From Microbispora sp. H11081 (lineage in GTDB: Bacteria > Actinomycetota > Actinomycetes > Streptosporangiales > Streptosporangiaceae), in contig NZ_JABBWV010000004.1 of assembly GCF_012999535.1 (NCBI RefSeq), forward strand, positions 62,001 through 126,000: 64,000 nucleotides of DNA. Reading direction: 5' to 3'. Of the stretch, positions 25,571 to 32,667 are shown in pieces; positions within the stretch are counted from its first letter, which is position 1; each line of letters opens with the position of its first letter. Under the pieces are notes generated by a model that was not told the origin of the DNA, made no database searches, and saw only the letters and a list, made by a program, of their open reading frames with translations. Position numbers and translations under genes: made by a program.

Positions 25571-25774
25571 TCAGCGCCCGCCCAGCCAGGTGCCGAACTC
25601 CTCCAGGTCGATCAGGCCGTCGCGGTCGGCGTCGACCTTGTCGATGGCGCTCTGCGCGTCCTCAGGCGTGAGCGGCCGGCCGAGCACCTCCATCAGGCGT
25701 ACGAGTTCGTCGGCGGAGATTCGCCCGTCGCCGTCGGCGTCTATAAGTTGAAAAGTCGCTGCATATTCGCTCAT
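25571..25774 (-). CDS. two-EF-hand calcium-binding mini-protein
   Basis: A 67-residue acidic protein consisting of little more than two canonical EF-hands. Loop 1 is DADGDGRISADE (about 12-23) and loop 2 is DADRDGLIDLEE (about 48-59); both have Asp/Asn at 1, 3, 5, Gly at 6 and Glu at 12. The start MSEYAATFQLIDADG follows GAGGAGGACGGC. It lacks a signal peptide, so it is cytosolic. Such small calerythrin-like proteins in actinobacteria are probable calcium buffers or sensors. No obvious partner gene adjoins it. Confidence 0.9.
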   Translation of the reverse strand: MSEYAATFQLIDADGDGRISADELVRLMEVLGRPLTPEDAQSAIDKVDADRDGLIDLEEFGTWLGGR

Positions 25775-25890
25775 GCCGTCCTCCTCCGGGATCGCGATCA
25801 GCACCCTAGCTGAAAGCACGCGCTGCCCCCAGGGATCGCGGTCAACCGCCGAGAGCCGTTTCTGTCGGTGGCGTCTGACAGCATGCGCTC

Positions 25891-26805
25891 ATGACGAGCA
25901 GCCTGGAGGGGAAGGTCGCGCTGGTCGCCGGGGCGACCCGGGGCGCGGGCCGGGGCATCGCGGTCGAGCTGGGCGCGGCGGGGGCGACGGTCTACGTGAC
26001 CGGCCGCAGCACGCGCGAGCGGCGGTCGGAGATGGACCGGCCGGAGACGATCGAGGAGACGGCCGAGCTGGTCACCGCCGCGGGCGGCCGGGGGATCGCC
26101 GTGCCGGTGGACCATCTCGACCGCGAGCGGGTGCGGGCCCTCGTCGAGCGGATCGACGCCGAGCAGGGCGCGCTCGACGTGCTGGTCAACGACATCTGGG
26201 GCGGAGAGCTGCTGTTCAGCTGGAAGGACCGGCTCTGGGAGCACTCGCTCGACGACGGCCTGCGCATCCTGCGGCTGGCGATCGACACGCACATCATCAC
26301 CAGCCACTACGCGCTGCCGCTGCTGATCCGCAGGCCGGGCGGCCTGGTGGTCGAGGTCACCGACGGCACGGCGGAGTACAACGCCGCCAACTACCGCGTC
26401 TCGTTCTTCTACGACCTCGCGAAGACGTCCGTGAACCGCATGGCGTTCGCCCAGGCCAAGGAGCTCGCGCCGCACGGCGCGACGGCGGTCTCGCTCACGC
26501 CGGGCTGGCTGCGTTCCGAGCTCATGCTGGAGCACTTCGGGGTGACGGAGGCCAACTGGCGTGACGCGCTGGCCCACCAGCCGCACTTCGCCATCTCGGA
26601 GACGCCGGCCTTCGTGGGCCGCGCGGTGGCGGCCCTGGCCGCCGACCCCGAGGCGAGCCGCTGGAACGGGCAGTCGCTGTCCAGCGGTCAACTGGCGCAG
26701 GTGTACGGCTTCACCGACGTGGACGGCAGCCGTCCTGACTGCTGGCGCTACCTGGTGGAGGTCCAGGACCGGGGCCTCCCCGCGGACGTCACCGGCTACC
26801 GCTGA
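25891..26805 (+). CDS. short-chain dehydrogenase/reductase
   Basis: A 304-residue SDR with nucleotide motif GATRGAGRGIAVELG (TGxxxGxG variant, about 14-28). TGRSTRE follows strand 2, suggesting NADP preference (Arg after the strand). The catalytic region has YDLAK (YxxxK, about 173-177) and the active-site strand VVEVTDGTAEY, where the usual Ser is replaced by Asp/Gly-Thr. The C-terminal extension AEPEASRWNGQSLSSGQLAQVYGFTDVDGSRP is typical of a group of about 300 residues. Physiological substrate unknown. Confidence 0.85.
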   Translation: MTSSLEGKVALVAGATRGAGRGIAVELGAAGATVYVTGRSTRERRSEMDRPETIEETAELVTAAGGRGIAVPVDHLDRERVRALVERIDAEQGALDVLVNDIWGGELLFSWKDRLWEHSLDDGLRILRLAIDTHIITSHYALPLLIRRPGGLVVEVTDGTAEYNAANYRVSFFYDLAKTSVNRMAFAQAKELAPHGATAVSLTPGWLRSELMLEHFGVTEANWRDALAHQPHFAISETPAFVGRAVAALAADPEASRWNGQSLSSGQLAQVYGFTDVDGSRPDCWRYLVEVQDRGLPADVTGYR

Positions 26806-26921
26806 TGCCGAAGCCGCCGCGGCGCGGGCGGCCCGCCGCACCGTCGGCATGAACCGCCGAGGACGCGGCTCTGCCGGGCCGGGCCTGGCCGCCCTCGGCG
26901 TGGCGGCCAGGCCCGGCGCGA

Positions 26922-28049
26922 TCAGGTGGCCGTGCAGCCGGTCACGGGGACGGGGTTGGCGGCGTTCCAGGAGGCGATGAAGCCGAAGGTGGTGCTCGCC
27001 CCGGGGGCAACGGAGCCGTTCCAGCTCTCGTTCTTCACGGTCACGCTCGCCCCGCTCTGCGTGGCCTTGCCGCCCCACGCCTGGGTGACCTGCTGTCCGT
27101 TGGCGAAGGTCCAGGTCACGGTCCAGCTGTCAAGAGTTTCCTTGTCCCAGTTCTTGACCGTGACCTCACCCTGGAACCCGCCGTCCCACTGGTTCACGAT
27201 CTTGTAGGTGGCTACGCAGCCCTTGGCGTCGGACGGGGGCCACGGCGACGGCGACGGCGTCGGCGACCGCGTCCCCGTGGGGCTCGGCTGGGCACTCGGG
27301 CTGACGCTGGGACTCACGCGGGGGCTGGGGCTGACACTGGGACTCGGGGACGGCTGGGCGCCGCCGAGCAGCGCCGACAGGGCGGGGTACCACTTGTCGG
27401 CCATCTTCTGGTCGCCGCTCGCGTTGGGGTGCACGCCGTCGTAGGTGTCCGCGCTCGTGCTGAAGCCCGTCCACTGGTCGACGACCACGATCGGGGAGGC
27501 CGCCGTGGTCTTCGAGGCGGCCCACGCCGGGATCGCCGCGTTCAGGGCGACGGTCCGCTGGGCGCACTCGGAGCAGGTCGCGGGGTTCATCGGGATGATC
27601 TGCGCGACCAGGATCTTCATGTTCGGGTTGCTCGCCCGCATCTGGTCCACGAGCTTGCCGTACGCCGCGAGGATCGTGCTGGTGGGCCTGTTGCTCCACA
27701 CGTCGTTTGTGCCGAAGTGCATCATCACGATGTCGGGCCGGGCCGCGGAGAGCCACCCGGGGAGTTGGTTCTGGTCGGCGACGTTGGTGACGAGGAAGCC
27801 GCCGTGGCCCTCGTTGTCGCCGTCGTACGGCACCCCGCACCCCTGGGCGGGCAGCGTCCCCACCATGTCGACGTCCGTGAAGCCGCCGTTCTGCAGCTTG
27901 TTCCACAGCAGTGCCCGCCAGCAGCCGGGCGATCCGGTGATGGAGTCGCCCAAGGGCATGATGCGCACCGTGGCCGCCTCGGCGGGCCGGGCGACGAGCA
28001 ACCCCAACACCACGAGCAGGGCCGCCAGCACCGCGTTCCTCTTCGCCAT
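26922..28049 (-). CDS. secreted SGNH/GDSL esterase with cellulose-binding module
   Basis: A 375-residue secreted enzyme. The signal peptide runs to about ARPAEA|ATV. The SGNH hydrolase domain (about 30-235) has block I MPLGDSITGSPGCWR, HFGTNDVW (block III Asn), and block V YDGVHPNASG. A Ser/Pro linker with PSPSVSPSPRVSPSVSPS repeats is at about 240-275, followed by a C-terminal CBM2 (about 280-375) starting CVATYKIVNQWDGGFQGEVTVKNW with the conserved terminal Cys and several exposed Trp. Probably a carbohydrate esterase (CE3/acetylxylan-type) acting on plant polymer. Confidence 0.92.
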   Translation of the reverse strand: MAKRNAVLAALLVVLGLLVARPAEAATVRIMPLGDSITGSPGCWRALLWNKLQNGGFTDVDMVGTLPAQGCGVPYDGDNEGHGGFLVTNVADQNQLPGWLSAARPDIVMMHFGTNDVWSNRPTSTILAAYGKLVDQMRASNPNMKILVAQIIPMNPATCSECAQRTVALNAAIPAWAASKTTAASPIVVVDQWTGFSTSADTYDGVHPNASGDQKMADKWYPALSALLGGAQPSPSPSVSPSPRVSPSVSPSAQPSPTGTRSPTPSPSPWPPSDAKGCVATYKIVNQWDGGFQGEVTVKNWDKETLDSWTVTWTFANGQQVTQAWGGKATQSGASVTVKNESWNGSVAPGASTTFGFIASWNAANPVPVTGCTAT

Positions 28050-28324
28050 CGCGTCTCTCCCTCGTGTCGTCCGGCGCGATGGTAAGAAGCGGCGGGTCGC
28101 CAGACCCAGGGACGATCCGGGGCATGGCCCCTGACCAGCGGGTACGCATGTACGTTTCACCGCGACCGGCGGCGGCGCGGGCGGGGTCGCCGCCGGCTCG
28201 CGCGGTCCCCGGGGGCGGGGATCGCCGCCGTGCGCCGCCGCGGGTGGTGCCGTGTTCCCACGTCAGGCCCGACCGAATATGCTCTGGGTAACTTTCCGCA
28301 CGTCACCGAGAGGATTCGGTCCCC

Positions 28325-28417
28325 ATGTACAAGGAGTTCCTCGGCGAGGTCGTGGTGTGGCTGATCCCCATCGTCATCCTTGTGGGCATCGCGCTGCTGG
28401 TGACCAGTCACACCTGA
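28325..28417 (+). CDS. 30-residue single-helix membrane protein
   Basis: A small protein, MYKEFLGEVVVWLIPIVILV followed by GIALLVTSHT. It has one transmembrane helix (about 9-27), with an acidic/amphipathic N-end and a short polar C-end. ATG follows GAGAGG about 12 nt upstream. It is bracketed by a TATGCT -10-like box about 50 bp upstream and a very strong terminator 10 bp downstream, so it seems to be its own short transcript. Function unknown; small membrane peptides of this size often bind a larger membrane complex. A coding origin is supported by the complete transcription unit, not by homology. Confidence 0.55.
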   Translation: MYKEFLGEVVVWLIPIVILVGIALLVTSHT

Positions 28418-28426
28418 CGACGCGTC

Positions 28427-28465
28427 GGGAGAGGCCGGGCCGTGAGGTCCGGCCTTTCCCTTTTC
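28427..28465 (+). terminator. strong intrinsic terminator after the small membrane ORF
   Basis: A 15-bp stem (GGGAGAGGCCGGGCC / GGTCCGGCCTTTCCC, two G-T pairs) with a GTGA tetraloop is followed by TTTTC. One of the few terminators in the window with a real T tract. Confidence 0.88.
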
Positions 28466-28555
28466 TGCCACCCACCAAACACGCCTCAAGCGACAAATCC
28501 AACTTTCCTCACATCTGCGGTCACATCGGTATGAAAATGCCACTGACCTGCATAG

Positions 28556-28585
28556 TTGATCAATGTGAGGAGATCATGTGATACT
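28556..28585 (+). promoter_or_regulatory. possible promoter of the terpene operon
   Basis: TTGATC (28556-28561, itself the start of an 8-bp palindrome TTGATCAA) and GATACT (28580-28585) are separated by 18 bp. They lie in a locally AT-rich stretch about 40 bp before the P450 ATG, which has GAGGGG as ribosome binding site. Confidence 0.45.
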
Positions 28586-28623
28586 TCGCAAATGGCGTGA
28601 TCGTCAGGTGAGGGGCAAGTCCA

Positions 28624-29991
28624 ATGTCGGTCAATGTTGATCCGAAGCCGACCCGAAACACGGGCGTTCTTCCCTTCTATCGGTTCCTCGCGAAGCACCC
28701 GCGTGATCCGGTAGCGGCCTTCGAAGAGGTCGGGGCGCAGGCCGGCGGCAGGATCGTCCAGCTCAACATGGGACCCTTCCGGCCCTACCTGGTGACCCAC
28801 CCGGACCACGTCCAGCACGTGCTGCGGAACAACCAGCCCAACTACGTCCGTGAGGGCATGTTCTGGGATCCGCTGGTCCCCCTGCTGGGCGACGGCATCC
28901 TGTCCGACGGCGAGCACTGGCAGGAGAGCCGCCGGGTGCTGCAGCCCCTGTTCACCGCGAAGTACGTCGAGTCGCTGGCCGACCGCATGGCCGAGATCAT
29001 CACGGAGCAGATCGACGCCGTCGTGCGACCCGGGGAGCCGTTCGACGTCGTCGACGGGATCTCCGCCATCGTCCATCCGACGATCGTCCGCCTCTTCTTC
29101 GGTGACCGGATCTCCAGTGGGGACATCGCCCGGCTCATTCCCGCGTACGAGGTGGCGGTGACGGCCACGTGGCCGCGCCTGCTGATGCCGTTCGTCCCGA
29201 ACTCGGTGCCGCTGCCGGGTGACCGCGCGTTCCGCCGGTCCATCGACACGATCAACACCGTCGTCTACCCCCGGGTCCACGAGGCCCGCCGTACGGCGAC
29301 CGAGGGCAAGGACGTCGTGTCGGCGATCTGCCGCGCCCGCGCGGACGACCTCGGTGAGCGGGGCGACCGGCGGATCAGGGACGACATGGTCAGCATGCAC
29401 GGCGCGTCGACCGAGACCTCCGCGACCGCGCTCACCTGGGTGTGGGTCGCCCTGGACGCCTATCCCGACCTGGCGGAGAGGATCTACAAGGAGCTCGACG
29501 AGGTGGTCGGGACCGAGCCGGTGCGGCCGTCTCACCTGCCCGAGTTGCGCTACCTGAAGATGTTCCTGTCCGAGCTGGTGCGTCTCTATCCGCCGGGCTG
29601 GATCCTGCCGCGCAAGGCGGTGGAGACGGACGAGATCGACGGAGTCACGATCAAGGCCGGGTCCACGGTGATGATCAGCCCCTACCTCACGCACCGGATC
29701 GAGGAGTTCTGGGACAGGCCTGAGGAGTTCGACCCCGAGCGGTTCGCGCCGGAGCGCGAGCGGGACCGGGAGCGCCGGCACCGCTGGTCCTACTTCCCGT
29801 TCGGTGGCGGCCCCCACAAGTGCCTGGGCCAGCACCTGTTCATGATGGAGGCGCAGCTGCTCATGGCGAGCCTGCTGAGCCGCTACCGCCCGGTGATCAC
29901 CGCGACGAGGCCGGTCAGGCCGCGGCTCGCCTCCTCCTTGAGGCCGAACCAGAAGGTGAAACTGACGCTCGTCGAGCGCAACCGCACATGA
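28624..29991 (+). CDS. cytochrome P450 of the terpene operon
   Basis: A 455-residue P450. Its heme loop is FPFGGGPHKCLGQH with Cys400, the ExxR motif is ELVR in KMFLSELVRLYPPGW, and the PERF-type segment is PEEFDPERFAPER. The I-helix reads MHGASTETSATALTW: GASTET with Glu in place of the usual Asp before Thr. The length and the style of the C-terminal half resemble long-chain CYP102/CYP4-like bacterial P450s rather than the typical 400-residue soluble actinobacterial ones. Its stop overlaps the ATG of the class I cyclase, so it is the first gene of the operon and probably oxidises the terpene made by the next two enzymes. Confidence 0.92.
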   Translation: MSVNVDPKPTRNTGVLPFYRFLAKHPRDPVAAFEEVGAQAGGRIVQLNMGPFRPYLVTHPDHVQHVLRNNQPNYVREGMFWDPLVPLLGDGILSDGEHWQESRRVLQPLFTAKYVESLADRMAEIITEQIDAVVRPGEPFDVVDGISAIVHPTIVRLFFGDRISSGDIARLIPAYEVAVTATWPRLLMPFVPNSVPLPGDRAFRRSIDTINTVVYPRVHEARRTATEGKDVVSAICRARADDLGERGDRRIRDDMVSMHGASTETSATALTWVWVALDAYPDLAERIYKELDEVVGTEPVRPSHLPELRYLKMFLSELVRLYPPGWILPRKAVETDEIDGVTIKAGSTVMISPYLTHRIEEFWDRPEEFDPERFAPERERDRERRHRWSYFPFGGGPHKCLGQHLFMMEAQLLMASLLSRYRPVITATRPVRPRLASSLRPNQKVKLTLVERNRT

Positions 29992-30884
29992 TCCTTCAGC
30001 AACTCGCGGGGGAGGAGACCGCTCTCGCCGCGGATTTGGGCAGAACCTGCGCGCTCGCCGCGCGCTGTCAGCGTGATCTGCAGGCCGGGGCCGCGCCGTA
30101 CGGCGATCTGTTCCCCGCCAGGCCGTTCGATCCGGCGTTCTTCGCCGGGGTGTCGATGGTCACCGCGTTCGGCTCGCCCTGGGCGTCCCCGGGCGAGCTG
30201 CGCGCGGTCGGCCGGGCCTCTCTCTGGATCTTCGCGGTCGACCGCCTGGTGGACCAGGTCGCCGGCTCCCGCGCGGAGGTGGAGACCCTGGTCGCCGAGT
30301 GCCTGGCGGCGGCCGGGGCAGGACCGGCGCAGGACGCCCCCGCCGTCGTGCGCTACCTGACCGACCTCCGGGACGAGCTGGCGGCGGAGCCCGCGTACCC
30401 GGCCCTCGGGCCGGTCTGGCTCGACCGGCTCGGGCGGACGCTGCGCGCCATGGTCCAGGAGTGGCGCTGGAGGGAGGAGGGGGCGCCGGTCTCGCTGGAC
30501 GAGTACCTCCAAGGCGCGGACGGCTGCGGGTCCTCCTTCGTCAACGTCTCCCACTGGATCAGGACGGGCGACCCCTGGACGCTCGGCAACATCGACGAGC
30601 TCCTGCGGGTCAGCGACGAGGTGCAGCGTTATCTGCGCCTGCTCAACGACCTGGCCACCCGCGAGAGGGAGCGCGCCCTTGGCGACGCCAACGCGCTGGC
30701 GTTCGGCGTGGGCGTCGACGAGGTCACGGCCAGGATGAACGAGATCCGCCGCCGCTGCCTGACGCTTCTCGAGCCCGTACGGGCGGGCAGCCGGCGCACC
30801 GCGGCCTACCTCGAACGGCAGATCGGTTTCAACACGGGCTTCTACGGGCTCGCGGATTATTGGGGCGAGCGTGAACGTGCGTAA
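29988..30884 (+). CDS. class I terpene synthase, probably diterpene
   Basis: A 298-residue all-helical protein. The metal-binding NSE/DTE-type motif is clear: Asn220-Asp221-xx-Thr224-xxx-Glu228 in LLNDLATRERERALGDANA. The first metal motif is reduced to Asp85-x-x-x-Asp89 (IFAVDRLVDQVAG) instead of DDxxD. QEWRWREEG and YLQGADGCGSSFVNVSHW are class I terpene-synthase-like helices. ATGA overlap with the P450 and a 14-bp overlap with the class II cyclase suggest one pathway. It would ionise the bicyclic diphosphate made by the class II partner. The product is not predictable. Confidence 0.8.
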   Translation: MILQQLAGEETALAADLGRTCALAARCQRDLQAGAAPYGDLFPARPFDPAFFAGVSMVTAFGSPWASPGELRAVGRASLWIFAVDRLVDQVAGSRAEVETLVAECLAAAGAGPAQDAPAVVRYLTDLRDELAAEPAYPALGPVWLDRLGRTLRAMVQEWRWREEGAPVSLDEYLQGADGCGSSFVNVSHWIRTGDPWTLGNIDELLRVSDEVQRYLRLLNDLATRERERALGDANALAFGVGVDEVTARMNEIRRRCLTLLEPVRAGSRRTAAYLERQIGFNTGFYGLADYWGERERA

Positions 30885-32457
30885 TGGTGTTCTCGACGGG
30901 CCGGTCGACGTGCCGACGGCCGCGGGCGAGCTGATGATGGACCTGATGTTCCGGCCCTGGGGCCAGGTGTCTCCGTCCGTCTACGAGACCGGGCGGCTCG
31001 TCACCCTGGCGCCCTGGCTGCTGGGTCACGACGACCGGGTCGCGTACCTGGTGAAGACGCAGCGGCCCGACGGGTCGTGGGGCGTGCCCGACGGGTACGG
31101 CCTGGTCCCGACCCTGAGCGCAACCGAGGCGCTGCTGTCGGTCCTCATCCGGGGCGACCGCGGCATGGACAGGGACGTCCTGGTGCGCGCGGTCCGCGGT
31201 GGGCTGCGCGTGCTGTCCGGCTGGCTGGCGGAGACGGACGCCGCCACGCTGCCCGACACCCCCGCGATCGAGATCATCGTGCCGGCGCTGGTGTCGCTCA
31301 TCAACGCGCATCTGGACGGTCTGCCCGAATGCGAGATCGGCCGCCTGCCGATCCCCGCGGGGATGAGCGACGTGCCGCTCGGCCGGATCAGGCAGCGCCT
31401 GGAGTCCGGCGCCGCGCTGCCGGACAAGCTCCTGCACGCGCTGGAGGTGGGCGGCCGGTCGGCGGCGGGCGCCCCGGCCGTCAGCCCGACCTCGATCGGA
31501 ACGGTCGGCGCGTCACCGGCGGCGACCGCGGCCTGGCTGAGCGGATCCGAGCTGCCCGACCCCGGCCACCACGCCCGGCGTTACCTGGAGGCGGTGGCGG
31601 TGCGGCACGGAGGCCCGGTGCCGGTGGGCCTGCCGATCACCGTGTTCGAGCGCGGCTGGGTGCTGAGCTGGCTCGCCCGCGCGGGTGTCCCGTTCGACGC
31701 GCCGCCGGAGATGCTGGCCGACCTGCGCGCGGCGATCGGGCCGGCGGGCACGCCCGCGGGAGCGGGACTGCCGCCGGACGCGGACACCACCTCGGTCGCG
31801 CTGTACGCCCTGGCGCTCCTCGGCGTGCCGTACGAACCGGACAGCCTGCTGGCCTTCGAGACGGCCACGCACTTCTGCACCTGGCAGGGCGAGGAGGGCT
31901 CGTCGGTCAGCGTCAACGCCCACGTGCTCGACGCCTTCGGCCAGTACGCGGCGGCCCGGCCGGACCTGGCGTCCCGCTACGCGGCGGTGCCGGGCAGGCT
32001 CGCCGCCTGGCTGCGCGAGCGGCAGCGGCCCGACGGGAGCTGGGAGGACCGCTGGCACGCCTCGCCCTACTACGCGACGGTCTCCTGCGCGCTCGCGCTG
32101 CACGAGTTCGGCGGGCCGGAGTCGGCGGCCGCGGTGCGGACGGCCGTGCGGTGGGCGATGGACACCCAGCGGGAGGACGGCTCCTGGGGCCGGTGGGGCG
32201 GCACGGCCGAGGAGACGGCGTACGCGATGCAGCTCCTGCTCATGACCGGGCTGCCGGACGGTGACGAGAACCGCGCGGAGGCGGTGCGGCGGGGATACCG
32301 CTACCTGCTGGCTTCGGCCGACCCGGCGGACGGGCCCGCGCTCTGGCACGACAAAGACCTCTATCTGCCCATGGCGGTCGTCCGCGCGGCCGTGCTCGCC
32401 GCTCTGCATCTCGCACAGTCCAGTGGACTTGTTGTCCAACAAGCCGGTCAACTATGA
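30871..32457 (+). CDS. class II diterpene cyclase (copalyl diphosphate synthase type)
   Basis: A 528-residue cyclase with the protonating motif DADTT (Asp303-Ala-Asp305-Thr-Thr), the DxDTT form known from Rv3377c of M. tuberculosis. Helical-repeat QW-like motifs flank it: RPDGSWGVPDGYG near the N-terminus, RPDGSWEDRWHASPYYAT around residue 390, and REDGSWGRWGG near 435. It is too short for squalene-hopene cyclase (about 630) and lacks a DDxxD motif, so it is a pure class II beta-gamma enzyme. Expected reaction: GGPP to a labdane-type bicyclic diphosphate, then handed to the class I enzyme. GTG start at 30871; another GTG six bases on is possible. Confidence 0.88.
   Translation: MNVRNGVLDGPVDVPTAAGELMMDLMFRPWGQVSPSVYETGRLVTLAPWLLGHDDRVAYLVKTQRPDGSWGVPDGYGLVPTLSATEALLSVLIRGDRGMDRDVLVRAVRGGLRVLSGWLAETDAATLPDTPAIEIIVPALVSLINAHLDGLPECEIGRLPIPAGMSDVPLGRIRQRLESGAALPDKLLHALEVGGRSAAGAPAVSPTSIGTVGASPAATAAWLSGSELPDPGHHARRYLEAVAVRHGGPVPVGLPITVFERGWVLSWLARAGVPFDAPPEMLADLRAAIGPAGTPAGAGLPPDADTTSVALYALALLGVPYEPDSLLAFETATHFCTWQGEEGSSVSVNAHVLDAFGQYAAARPDLASRYAAVPGRLAAWLRERQRPDGSWEDRWHASPYYATVSCALALHEFGGPESAAAVRTAVRWAMDTQREDGSWGRWGGTAEETAYAMQLLLMTGLPDGDENRAEAVRRGYRYLLASADPADGPALWHDKDLYLPMAVVRAAVLAALHLAQSSGLVVQQAGQL
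32417..32443. repeat. two adjacent palindromes at the end of the cyclase gene
   Basis: AGTCCA-G-TGGACT (32417-32429) is followed at once by CTTGTTG-TC-CAACAAG (32428-32443), sharing two bases. They lie in the last codons of the class II gene, about 75 bp before the predicted cvnA promoter. They could be an operator or a weak transcription-ending fold. Confidence 0.4.
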
Positions 32458-32517
32458 TCGCGTAGGGTAATCTCAATTTCGTCTTAATTCGGGTATGTCC
32501 CTGCCGCATCTTGCGGG

Positions 32518-32595
32518 TTGAGCGGTTTTCCAGCCTTTTGCTAGGGTGGCGCGAGGCGCGGCGCGATCTTTGGCGCTGGGCAGCCCGGGCTGCCC
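32518..32595 (+). promoter_or_regulatory. predicted promoter and leader palindrome of the conservon
   Basis: TTGAGC (32518-32523), an 18-bp spacer and TAGGGT (32542-32547) predict a start near 32554. The leader of about 110 nt holds a perfect 18-bp palindrome, GGGCAGCCCGGGCTGCCC (32578-32595), which can fold in RNA or bind a dimer in DNA. Seen only by eye. Confidence 0.45.
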
Positions 32596-32667
32596 AAATG
32601 GCGGGCAATTGTTAATGGCCGGTAAACGCGCTGATAGGGCGTTCTGACTTCGCTGGGTGGTATATCG

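Noticed and set aside
30871..32457. Squalene-hopene cyclase
   Set aside because: Length about 528 instead of about 630, motif DxDTT and P450/class I partners favour a class II diterpene cyclase.
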